Shown: positions 43,215-52,230 of the stretch, in pieces | Layout: each line of letters starts with the position of its first letter | Position numbering within the stretch: position 1 is the stretch's first letter | Source of the DNA: Myxococcales bacterium | GTDB taxonomy: Bacteria; Myxococcota_A; UBA9042 | Direction: 5' to 3' | DNA: 64,000 nt | NCBI GenBank assembly: GCA_023954815.1 | Contig: JAGSHB010000001.1 | Location: 95,911 to 159,910 of the forward strand | Position numbers and translations under genes: made by a program | Notes under the pieces: model-generated | What the model saw: only the letters and a program-made list of their open reading frames with translations | Told to the model about the DNA's origin: nothing | Databases searched by the model: none

Positions 43215-45893
43215 CTAGGGATTGGCGTCTTCGCCACCTGTGGTGGGCAACAGGGGTGGGATGTAGCGTAGCACGGTGCCAACGCTGCCTACGAATAGTG
43301 CGTCTTTTCCCCAGCTACAGACGTCGAAGAACGTCGCGATCGACCCCGTTTCCAACTCGCCGAACGCCTTGCCGTCAAACAACAAGGCCATGCCCTGTGT
43401 GCCGGCAAAGATGATGCGGTTCTTGTTCCATCCCCAGATCGTGCGAATGACGCGGCTCTCGTCTTTCATTGCGGTGTTGTACTTCCAAGACTTGCCGTCC
43501 CAGTGAACAAGCACGCCTTTGCCATGGCTATCCGGCGCACCTGCCGCCCAGACGTCGTTAGACGAAGCACCCCAAACGGCATACAGCGTCGACTCCACGA
43601 TGTAGGGGTCTTGGTCTGGCACCTCATACGGATCGATGGGCGTTGGCGTCCAGCCACCGCCAGTGTTGTGGTAGATGGCGCCCTTATCTCCCACTGCCCA
43701 GACGTCTTTCGGGCCTAGGCCCCAGACCGCACGCAGGGTCTGTGTGACCGGAGCGGCGATGATACGCCACTGCACGCCATCCCAGCGGGCCAAGATGCCG
43801 CCCTTGCCAGCTGCATAGATGTCATTGGGATCGCTTCCCCAGACCTTGAGCCAGTCGATCTCGTCTGAGGGGCCTTTGACGTTCGCCCATTTTGTGCCGT
43901 CGTACCGCAAGATCGTACCTGCGAGGCCCACCGCCCAGACATTGTCCGGCGCACTCGCCCAGACCGATCGCAGATGCTTGCTGCTGGGGGACTTCATGCC
44001 CGTCCAGAGAGGGCCGCCCGTCCAGTGCGCGATCATACCAGCGTTGCCGACGACCCAGATGTCCTTCGGAGAGTTGACGTGAATGCTATATGCGTCGTTG
44101 AGCCCGAATGTGCCGGTCTTGGGCGTCCACACCCCGCCCTTGAGCTCCATGAGCAAGCCCGTTGAGCCGACCGCCATCGCCGTGCCAGGCCCAACCGTCG
44201 CGACGTCGTACAGCATGGCCGGGGCGCTGCCCTTGAACGTGTACGTGCCGTTGGTGTTGCGCTGGTAGATCTGATTGTTGGCGACGACGTAGTAGACACC
44301 ACCGCCGGCCGCCGTGACTGCCCGCAGCGTGCCCTTGTACGGGAACGCCTTCGTGGCCCACTTGCCCTTGTCGAACTCAAGAACGGTGCCTTGCGCACCG
44401 ACAGCTACGGCGTGAATCTTGGTCGCGTCGTCTGCGGTGACGGCTAGATCGTACAGGTCTTTGTTCGTTCCGGCGCCGATTGGGTCGATTCCGTTCGGTC
44501 CGAGGGTGCCTAGCATGCCGCCTTGTCCGACCGCCAACTGTAGGACGCCTGCTGTGCCACCAAGCCCCAAGATCTCCTTGATCTTTCCTCCGGTTTGCAT
44601 CGACCAAGCCGTTCCGTCCCAGCGCGCAATAGCGCCGCCAACACCGACCGCAAATGCGAGGGCGTCACCCGAGGCCCAGATGTCGAAAAAGGTCGCTTTG
44701 GTGAGACCCTTTGTCGCCGTCGAACCGCTCTTGCACGTCGTCTGGACGAGCAGGTCGTCGATGAAGACGCCTTCGCCGTCGTTGATGTCCTTCTGCTTGG
44801 CGTCAAAGGTGAACTCGAGCTGGATGCTCACTCCGGACCAGTTGGTGAGATCGACCACCTGCGTGACGAATTTGCCCTCCGTGCTTCCGGCACCGCCGAG
44901 CTTGTTTTTGTCCCAGACCAGCGTCTTCTTACTGCCTTGTTTGACGTGCAGCGTGAGGACATCAAAGCCGGTGCCGTTCTCCACGTCCAAAAGCAGCTGA
45001 AAGCTGAGTTTTACGGACTCTGACACAGGCAATTGGAAAAGCTGGGAGCGCGCGGTAGCGCCCACAACCTTGCCGTTGTCGAAGGTCGCGCAGACCTTGG
45101 ATTTGTCCTTGGGGCAGGGCACGTTCAAGCGGCCGAAGTACATGGCCTTGGGTGCGCTCGTTGTTCGTACCGTCCCGTCCTTGCCCGTCATTGCGGCTGC
45201 GGACCAGACGATCCCGCCCTTGTCGGCCACCTTTTCGTACAGGTCTGTGACGGTCCAGTTGGCCAAATTGGTGAAGTTGTCGCTCATAGCGACAGAGCCG
45301 CAGCATCCGGGCGCGCCCGACGGAGCGTGCTGGCAGATCCCGCTCTCGCAGTAGTCGCTGCTACAGGCGTTGTTGTCGTTGCAGTCGGCAGCAGACTTGC
45401 ACCCACCCGGTGGCCCCCAAACAGTAGCCACGCCGGTCTTGTTCGCGGCCACGCCCGACACCACAGTGCCAGCCAACCCTGCAGCGTGGGCCCGCAGCCC
45501 GCCCTTGCCCCCGGCGACACCGTTGAGTGAGGTGAATACCCCGCTCGTCAGTTGCTGCCACGACAAGCCATCCCAGCCGATGATCGTTCCGCCGGTACCT
45601 GCGAGGTAGGCGCGCGTACTGCCGTCGGTCCAACAGCCGTGAAACACTTGGTTCGTGTTGCCGGGAACGCTGATCTCCTGAAAGAGCCCCTGGTTGTTCA
45701 CCTGTTGGGTGACATCCGGCAGGGTCACATCGGCGCTCCCGCCAAGATTGGAGTCTTCCGCTGCATCGGCACCGGAGCCCGCGTCCACCACGGTCGCGTC
45801 TTCGCCGCCCGAATCGGATTCACTGCAGCCGGCGGTTGCCAAGACGAGCGTGAGGCCGATCAGAGCGACGCGATTGAGTCGGAGCTGAATCAT
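43215..45893 (-). CDS. Lipoprotein with beta-propeller repeats and an inserted jellyroll-like domain
   Basis: An 892-residue lipoprotein (TAGC lipobox). After an N-terminal propeller blade set (GTGGTIIGWDGLSW) a Cys-rich EGF-like stretch (CKSAADCNDNNACSSDYC) leads to a beta-sandwich segment of MAM/laminin type (about 200-380, LSFQLLLDVENGTGFDVL). Then about ten blades with the pattern VWAVG, G-x-I, then YDG-x-x-W follow (LRSVWASAPDNVWAVG, GTILRYDG). The repeats suggest a protein- or polysaccharide-binding surface propeller. It is 12 bases downstream of the next propeller gene on the same strand. Confidence 0.9.
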   Translation of the reverse strand: MIQLRLNRVALIGLTLVLATAGCSESDSGGEDATVVDAGSGADAAEDSNLGGSADVTLPDVTQQVNNQGLFQEISVPGNTNQVFHGCWTDGSTRAYLAGTGGTIIGWDGLSWQQLTSGVFTSLNGVAGGKGGLRAHAAGLAGTVVSGVAANKTGVATVWGPPGGCKSAADCNDNNACSSDYCESGICQHAPSGAPGCCGSVAMSDNFTNLANWTVTDLYEKVADKGGIVWSAAAMTGKDGTVRTTSAPKAMYFGRLNVPCPKDKSKVCATFDNGKVVGATARSQLFQLPVSESVKLSFQLLLDVENGTGFDVLTLHVKQGSKKTLVWDKNKLGGAGSTEGKFVTQVVDLTNWSGVSIQLEFTFDAKQKDINDGEGVFIDDLLVQTTCKSGSTATKGLTKATFFDIWASGDALAFAVGVGGAIARWDGTAWSMQTGGKIKEILGLGGTAGVLQLAVGQGGMLGTLGPNGIDPIGAGTNKDLYDLAVTADDATKIHAVAVGAQGTVLEFDKGKWATKAFPYKGTLRAVTAAGGGVYYVVANNQIYQRNTNGTYTFKGSAPAMLYDVATVGPGTAMAVGSTGLLMELKGGVWTPKTGTFGLNDAYSIHVNSPKDIWVVGNAGMIAHWTGGPLWTGMKSPSSKHLRSVWASAPDNVWAVGLAGTILRYDGTKWANVKGPSDEIDWLKVWGSDPNDIYAAGKGGILARWDGVQWRIIAAPVTQTLRAVWGLGPKDVWAVGDKGAIYHNTGGGWTPTPIDPYEVPDQDPYIVESTLYAVWGASSNDVWAAGAPDSHGKGVLVHWDGKSWKYNTAMKDESRVIRTIWGWNKNRIIFAGTQGMALLFDGKAFGELETGSIATFFDVCSWGKDALFVGSVGTVLRYIPPLLPTTGGEDANP

Positions 45894-45905
45894 CTGCTGA
45901 TCTCC

Positions 45906-47885
45906 CTACAAGCTCGCGTCGATCTGGTAGACGCCGCCGTTGTGGCCGATCGCCACCGCGTCTTTGCCTGAGGTCGCGACGTCCAGCAACACATTGGGCA
46001 AGCCCGAGTCCACCACCTTCCAATCATCGTCAGCACCCACAACCAGTGTGCCCTTCCAGCCGACCCCGATGATCGTGCCGTTGTCTCGCCGCGCTACGCC
46101 GTACAAGAACAACCCGGGACTCTCGAACACCTTGGTCCATTTGCCGTCCTTTCTTGCCAGCACGAGGCCGTTGTCCCCCACAGCGACGGCGCCTTTGTCC
46201 CAGGCGACCACTCTGTGCAGGTTGAAGGACTCGGCGGTCGCTTCCTTGCTCCACTTGCCGCCTTTGTCGCGCCGAACCACCGTGCCGAATTCGCCGACCG
46301 CCCACGCCGTATCGCCGTGCGCCGCGATGGCCGTCAGATTGAACTGCACGCCGGTTGTTTCTTCCTTCCATTGTCCGTCGTCCCAGCGCAGGGCGATGCC
46401 CCCGTGACCGACGGCGACGACGTCTTTGCCCGCTAGGGCCACCCCTGACAGCCGCTGTCCGGCGGCACCTTCAGCAACGACGACCGTCTGCGCGCCGGTA
46501 TCCGTGACATGCACCGTCACACCGCCATCTCCGACCGCCCAAAATCCTTTAGCGCCGTCAGGAGCGACACCCCGAAGATGGGTTCCCGTCACGGCGGCGC
46601 CGAGATCGACCATATCAGCGGTCGCCGTCGTAGCCTCGAGTAACAATCCGGCGTTGCCAGCGACGACCAAACGACCATCCGGCAGGGTCGTGACTTGGTT
46701 GAGGTGGGCCTTCGTCTCTGCGCGATAGTCGAGCCATTTCTGTGAGTCGCCGTCGAACCGGAGGCCGACGCCGTTGTCGCCCACCGCGAAGGCATATGCT
46801 GCCGTGTCGCCAGACTTCGGCATGCCCCACACCGCACGGAAGGTGCCGGTCTTCATGTAGGTGCCGTCGATGTCGGTGATGTTCCATTTGGTGCCGATGT
46901 GGTGGACCAGCGCGCCGCTCTTGCCGACCGCCCAGGCTTCCTTGTCACCCATGGTCCAGATGCCGTAGAGGTCACGACTCTTGGGATCGTTGGTCAGGCC
47001 GTCCTTCCAGAGCTTGCTCTCGGTCGCGGCCACGTAGCCGCCATCCCCCACGGTGAAGACACGCCCGCCAGCGCTGACGTCGAGGCCGTGCAGATCCGCG
47101 TTGGCTTTGGGAAGCGGCACGGAAGACCACGATCCACCAGACAAACGCAGGGCCTGACCCTTGTCACCGACCGCCCAAGCCGTACCCGCATCAACGGCGC
47201 GAATCGACCGGATTTTCAGGCTAGAATTGGTAGTTTCCTTCATCAGTTTAGTCTGTTTGACCACCCGAAAGATGATGCCGTCGTCGCCTGCAATGAGCAC
47301 GGTGCTGTTGTCGGTCGGCGCGTGCACACTGCGAAAGACAGTCTTGCTCATGCCATCGGGCGTGCGGTCGAGCAGCTTGATTCCGTTGTAGTGCAAGACA
47401 ATGCCATCACCGACGATCCACACGTCCTTGGGCCCCCGTCCCCAGACGCTGTACAGGTCCTTGGTCGTTCCGGATTTGCGTGGCGCGAGTGCGTGGCCGT
47501 TGTAGTGCAGGATGCGACCTTCGGCGCCGACCCACCAGATGTCGTCTGCGCCGCTGCCCCAGATGCCTTTCATGTCCTCGGAAAAGCGCAAAGACCGTGC
47601 TGTGAGGGCGCCGCTGGCGCTGCCGGCATCCCCGCTGGTCTTGCTATCGCTGGTTGTTGCATCACCTGCACCATCTGCGGTCTCGCCATCAACGACGGCG
47701 CCATCCACCCCGCTTGCGTCGCTCGCCGTCTGGGCGTCGGAAGGCTCCTCGACCTCCTCGCCTGGTCCGCAGCCCATAGCCAAGCCGAATACCAACAACA
47801 GGGCCGACAGCGACCGCACGTTCAACAGCCCGCTAGCGCTGCTTTTTCGGCCGCGCGCTGCGGTCCGTTCCAAATTGCTCGTCAC
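45906..47885 (-). CDS. Lipoprotein with beta-propeller repeats
   Basis: A 659-residue protein with an N-terminal membrane segment and probable lipobox AMGC (near residue 39), an acidic linker, and an almost complete set of propeller blades: SVWGRGPKDVWIVGDG, GTAWAVGDKGQALRLSGGSW, GVAPDGAKGFWAVGDGG and similar. It is a shorter paralogue of the gene at 43215 without the inserted sandwich. The start is GTG 47885, ten bases after the stop of the IPT/TIG gene. The N-terminus before the lipobox is unusually long, so a later start is possible. Confidence 0.85.
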   Translation of the reverse strand: MTSNLERTAARGRKSSASGLLNVRSLSALLLVFGLAMGCGPGEEVEEPSDAQTASDASGVDGAVVDGETADGAGDATTSDSKTSGDAGSASGALTARSLRFSEDMKGIWGSGADDIWWVGAEGRILHYNGHALAPRKSGTTKDLYSVWGRGPKDVWIVGDGIVLHYNGIKLLDRTPDGMSKTVFRSVHAPTDNSTVLIAGDDGIIFRVVKQTKLMKETTNSSLKIRSIRAVDAGTAWAVGDKGQALRLSGGSWSSVPLPKANADLHGLDVSAGGRVFTVGDGGYVAATESKLWKDGLTNDPKSRDLYGIWTMGDKEAWAVGKSGALVHHIGTKWNITDIDGTYMKTGTFRAVWGMPKSGDTAAYAFAVGDNGVGLRFDGDSQKWLDYRAETKAHLNQVTTLPDGRLVVAGNAGLLLEATTATADMVDLGAAVTGTHLRGVAPDGAKGFWAVGDGGVTVHVTDTGAQTVVVAEGAAGQRLSGVALAGKDVVAVGHGGIALRWDDGQWKEETTGVQFNLTAIAAHGDTAWAVGEFGTVVRRDKGGKWSKEATAESFNLHRVVAWDKGAVAVGDNGLVLARKDGKWTKVFESPGLFLYGVARRDNGTIIGVGWKGTLVVGADDDWKVVDSGLPNVLLDVATSGKDAVAIGHNGGVYQIDASL

Positions 47886-47895
47886 GTTGCGTGTC

Positions 47896-50800
47896 CTATT
47901 GCTTCGTAAAGAAGAAGGTGTTGATGGCCCAGGAGCGCCAAGTCAGCTGGTTCATGTCGGTTAGGTCGTAGGCGTCGATATCGAAGCCCTCCTTGTACCC
48001 ACGGATCAGCGTCAGCCGGAGTGTTTTGCCCGTCGGGATGCCCGGCGTGCCCTGGATATTCGGGAACTCCGGCAGTTTGGACTGCGTGAGTCCGCCCTCG
48101 GCCATGATGTTCCACACCGGGGTATCAGGCCCCATGCCCGGAATGCCGATCGTGACGTAGTTGAAGTGGGGCTGCGTGGTCGATTCGTCCACTTCCCACT
48201 TCAGCAGGTAGTCCGACAGCACTCCGTTCTTCTTGGGATTAACATCGAGCGGCGGGTAGATCATCGGTCCGATGAGCAGCTCCTGCTCGCCCATGGAGAA
48301 GAAGTCTCCACCCTTTTGCGCATAGAGCGCATGCAGCGACTTATGGACTTCCTTGATGTTGATCTTCTTCCAGCTGCTGCCGTCGTAGTGCACCACGACA
48401 GACTGTGTACCGACCGCCCACACATCCGTGCTGCTGTTGGCCCAGACGGCATGGAGCGTCGTCTTGACCGGGCTCTTGTGCGCCGTCCATTTCACGCCGT
48501 TGTAGTGCAGAATCTGCCCAGCTTCGCCAACTGCATAGACGTCTTTGGGGCCAACAGCGAACACACCGCGCAGCGCGATCGAGGAACCCGACGCCTGATT
48601 CTGCCAGACCTTGCCGTTGTAGTTCACGATCTTGCCGCTGTAGCCGACAGCCCAGATGTTGTCTTTGTCTGATCCGTGAATCGACCATGCATTCAGGTAG
48701 GGCGAGGGGTAGTACTTCTTAAACCCTGTTTTTCCGGCCTGCTGCGTCAATTTGTAGACACCGCTTGTGCCTGCCGCCCAAACGTCTGTCTCGCCGGCTT
48801 TGGCGCCTGCCGTCGCGAACACGCTGTTGAGGTTGACGGAGCCTGAGAGTTTGTCGAGCTCCTTCCAGCCGGTGCCGTCGAAGGCTGCCGCGGCGCCCTT
48901 GTAGCCCACCGTCCATATCTTGCTGGCCGAGACTCCGTGCACACCACGCAGGTCGTCTTGGGTGAAGTTCGCCTGCTGTGTCCAGCCGTTACCCGACCAG
49001 TTGAGCAGGGCGCCCTGCGTGCCCACCGCGTAGATGTTGGTCGAAGAGGTGCCCCACATGTCGTAGATGGTGCTTTGCACACCGGTGGCGATGCCCTCGA
49101 AATCACCGGACCCAAGACGGCGCACCATCGTGTCGTTTGTGGTCGACTTGATGTCGTTGAGGACCGACGCGCTCATCGGCATCTGGTTCTGACCGGTGAT
49201 TTGAACCACAAGACCCAAAATGCTTAGCGTTGCGTCGAAGATCTCGCCGGTGAAAGCGGCTGGCAACTGGTCGATCTCCAGCTTGTCGGGGTCGGTGCTT
49301 TGGAAGGGAGCGAGGAACTTCTGTGCGGTGTCCGGCATCCGAATGACGCCGTCTGAGCCCATGACGAGGTAGGCAAACGCCGCATCAATGATGTAGCCAC
49401 CGCCAGTGAACTTCCACGTCGGCGGCTCGTCGAAGCGCATCGATGCCTTGCGTGACAGCGGAATGTTCAGCTTGATATGGACGTCTTTCGGATTGTCGCC
49501 CGGTCCTACGAACAGGTGCCGTTTCACGCCCATGGTGGTCGCGGTGAACTTCTGCATCGACGTAGCGTCGTCGGCGTTGAGAACAGCGCCGACCTCCTTG
49601 TAGCCGCCGAAACACACGATCGCCATCTCCCCGAATCCGGTGTTGATGGCGTAGCTGTAGCCATTGGCTGGCGTCGCTTCGAATCCACTGCCGACCTTGG
49701 GGTTGTTCTCGCGACTGAAGATCGTTGGCTTGCTGTGATGGCAGACCGCGGTCAGTTCTCCGGCTTTGGGAACGCAGCGCGCGCCACCCGCCTCCTGTTG
49801 CGGTTGGCAGACAAATCCGGCGATGCACTGCTGGCCCTTGCTGCAGTCGGCCACACAGCGCTTACCGTTGCCGTTGCCAATATCGAGGCAGGCAAATCCG
49901 GAGCCGCCCTTGGCCTGACATTGGGCGGTGGTGCTGCAAGCGTCGCAAGTCGGCTTCGGCGTGGTCGGCTTGTTGGTGTACTGGTAGCACTTACCAGCGG
50001 GCACGATGACGTATTTGTCGAGGCCGATGACCTTGCCGCTCACCAATGGTGGCTGCTGTCCTGGCGGCGGGGAGCCGGGGGACGGAGGCGGAATGGGCGC
50101 GATGAAGACCGTGACGTTGGTCGCGTTGAACTTCACGACCGATGCGGACTCAAACGCTTCCTTACTCGCTGAGATCATCTGCGTTCCCAGCACATCTTTG
50201 CCGCTGAAGGTGATCTGCCCGTTGGCATCCGTGAAGCCCTGATGCGGTGTGGTTGGATCCGTCCACAGCATGGTGAACGCATCCGGCACAGGCTGGCCGT
50301 TGGAACTATTGAGCACGGTCACATTGACAGTGCCGTCGACCGCCGCGCCCCAGGTACCGCCGTACTTGCTCATCGGGTTGAAGTAAGTGAAGCCGTTTTT
50401 CAGCAATCGGCCCTCTTTTCCGACCTGAACCTTCACTGGGACCGCGCCGACCTTGCCAGGCGGCGTCTTCACGATGACGTGGGTGGGATCGACAAATGAC
50501 AGGTGCGTTCCCAGCTTGTCTCCGAAGTAGACCTGCATGTTCTTCTTGAAGCCAGCGCCGTACACATGCACCTGCGAGCCACCCGCCTGAGCACCATTGT
50601 CGGGGTGCACAACGTAGAGCGACAGGGACTGACCGGAGTATGCGAAACCATTGGGTAGCACTGCCTGGTCGTCGCCGCTCTTGACGAGGATATTGACGTA
50701 GCCAGGGCTGCCAGGAGGCGTGACCGCCTGGAGTTCACTATCGCTGACCACGACGACCGTGGAGGCGGGCAGGGCGCCAATGCGAACCAGTGGTTTACCC

Positions 50801-52149
50801 TTCGAAAAGCCGGCGCCCTTGATGGTGATCTTGGTGTTGCCCGCCGGTGGACCAAAGGCTGGGGCCACGCTGTGAACTTCCACGCTCTGGTCGTAGGTGT
50901 ACCCCTTCTTGAGGGTGTGGCTTCCCATCGACGTCATCACTGTCACATCGGTGCCGCCCTCTTTGGCTCCCTTGGGGGCCTTCACAACGACGGTGTGCGC
51001 GCCGGGGGTCACGCTTGAGATCTTGGCCAGCTTGCCGCCAAACAACACGGTCGTGTCCCCTTTGCTGACGAGACCGTTGGCGACGATGGTGACCGTTTGA
51101 CCACCCGCGAGTGGTCCCTTGGGCGGCGCGATCGCGAGGATCTTCGTCGCTGCGGTGCCCTTGTCGTCGGTGTAGACAAACCCATTTGGCAACGTGGAGC
51201 TGCCGTACTTGGTCTTGACCTTCACCGGTACCGCGCCCTGTTGGCCGGGCGGCGCGTTGATCCGCAGCTTCGTCGTGCCTTGTACCTCCAGAACGGACGC
51301 TTGGTTGTCGCCGACCCACACCTGAATCTTGTCTGTGAACCCAGCGCCAAGCACCGTAACCTCAGTCCCGCCAGAGGTGGGCCCCGCCGCCGGAGCGACC
51401 GTCTGAATCGTCGGTTGCGTGAAGTAGAAAAAGCCCTTCTTCAGTACGCCGGTACCGAGCTTGTTGACCACGTGCACGGGCTGGTAGCCAAAGCTGCCAG
51501 GCGGGGTAACCACCAACACCTCAGAGTCGTCGACCACCGACACACCGATTGCTGGCTTGCCGCCGATCAGCACCTTCGTATCCGCAGCAAATCCCGACCC
51601 ACTGATCGTTACAGGCGTGCCCCCCGTGACCGTGCCGGCGCTGGGCGACACCTTGGAGATGACCACGTCGTTGTAAAACAGGAACGCGTCAGCGAGCTTC
51701 GACGTAAACGCTGGTTTCGACGGATCGTCATTGGGCTTGACGACGCTGATGTCGGAAAGGCCGGGCGTGTGCGGTGGCGTTTGCACTTGCATCTCGGTGG
51801 AACTGACGAAAAACACAGCCTCTGAGTCGAGCGGCGTTCCATCGAACAGCACCTGGCACTCAGCGGAAAAGCCCGTGCCTGTCAGGATGACCGGTTCGTT
51901 GCCTGTGGCTTTGCCCTGGCTCGGTGTCGCAGAGACCAACGCGAGTTTGCTCACAGCGGGCACGTCGGCAGTGCTATCTGGCGCGCTGCCCGCATCCGCC
52001 GTATCCGCCGCTATCGCGGCATCGGTTGGACCCGTATCTTGCGTCGTACTTTCCGGTCCGGGCGCAGTGGTATCCGAGCAGGCAGGGGCGAGCACGAGCG
52101 ACCAGCTCAATGCCAAAATGATGGGCAACGGCCATCGGTTCGCTTTCAT
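47896..52149 (-). CDS. Giant IPT/TIG and beta-propeller surface protein
   Basis: A 1417-residue protein with a signal peptide and probable lipobox (LAPAC), then six consecutive IPT/TIG Ig-like repeats of about 80 residues (for instance VAPAAGPTSGGTEVTVLGAGF), each with the Pro-Pro-Gly turn, up to about residue 520. A carboxypeptidase-regulatory-like domain, a Pro-rich hinge, a Cys-rich module (CDACSTTAQCQAKGG) and a C-terminal propeller (VWAVGYSGKIVNYNG-type blades) follow. ATG 52149 has AGGAGAG upstream. The arrangement suggests a long cell-surface fibre ending in a binding head. Located between the IgGFc-like and propeller genes. Confidence 0.93.
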   Translation of the reverse strand: MKANRWPLPIILALSWSLVLAPACSDTTAPGPESTTQDTGPTDAAIAADTADAGSAPDSTADVPAVSKLALVSATPSQGKATGNEPVILTGTGFSAECQVLFDGTPLDSEAVFFVSSTEMQVQTPPHTPGLSDISVVKPNDDPSKPAFTSKLADAFLFYNDVVISKVSPSAGTVTGGTPVTISGSGFAADTKVLIGGKPAIGVSVVDDSEVLVVTPPGSFGYQPVHVVNKLGTGVLKKGFFYFTQPTIQTVAPAAGPTSGGTEVTVLGAGFTDKIQVWVGDNQASVLEVQGTTKLRINAPPGQQGAVPVKVKTKYGSSTLPNGFVYTDDKGTAATKILAIAPPKGPLAGGQTVTIVANGLVSKGDTTVLFGGKLAKISSVTPGAHTVVVKAPKGAKEGGTDVTVMTSMGSHTLKKGYTYDQSVEVHSVAPAFGPPAGNTKITIKGAGFSKGKPLVRIGALPASTVVVVSDSELQAVTPPGSPGYVNILVKSGDDQAVLPNGFAYSGQSLSLYVVHPDNGAQAGGSQVHVYGAGFKKNMQVYFGDKLGTHLSFVDPTHVIVKTPPGKVGAVPVKVQVGKEGRLLKNGFTYFNPMSKYGGTWGAAVDGTVNVTVLNSSNGQPVPDAFTMLWTDPTTPHQGFTDANGQITFSGKDVLGTQMISASKEAFESASVVKFNATNVTVFIAPIPPPSPGSPPPGQQPPLVSGKVIGLDKYVIVPAGKCYQYTNKPTTPKPTCDACSTTAQCQAKGGSGFACLDIGNGNGKRCVADCSKGQQCIAGFVCQPQQEAGGARCVPKAGELTAVCHHSKPTIFSRENNPKVGSGFEATPANGYSYAINTGFGEMAIVCFGGYKEVGAVLNADDATSMQKFTATTMGVKRHLFVGPGDNPKDVHIKLNIPLSRKASMRFDEPPTWKFTGGGYIIDAAFAYLVMGSDGVIRMPDTAQKFLAPFQSTDPDKLEIDQLPAAFTGEIFDATLSILGLVVQITGQNQMPMSASVLNDIKSTTNDTMVRRLGSGDFEGIATGVQSTIYDMWGTSSTNIYAVGTQGALLNWSGNGWTQQANFTQDDLRGVHGVSASKIWTVGYKGAAAAFDGTGWKELDKLSGSVNLNSVFATAGAKAGETDVWAAGTSGVYKLTQQAGKTGFKKYYPSPYLNAWSIHGSDKDNIWAVGYSGKIVNYNGKVWQNQASGSSIALRGVFAVGPKDVYAVGEAGQILHYNGVKWTAHKSPVKTTLHAVWANSSTDVWAVGTQSVVVHYDGSSWKKINIKEVHKSLHALYAQKGGDFFSMGEQELLIGPMIYPPLDVNPKKNGVLSDYLLKWEVDESTTQPHFNYVTIGIPGMGPDTPVWNIMAEGGLTQSKLPEFPNIQGTPGIPTGKTLRLTLIRGYKEGFDIDAYDLTDMNQLTWRSWAINTFFFTKQ

Positions 52150-52230
52150 GGTCTCTCTCCTGTCTCTGTACTCGCACCCAAGGTCGCGCGGCATCGCCGT
52201 GTGTTACGGCTCGCCTCGCCCATCGAGGGG

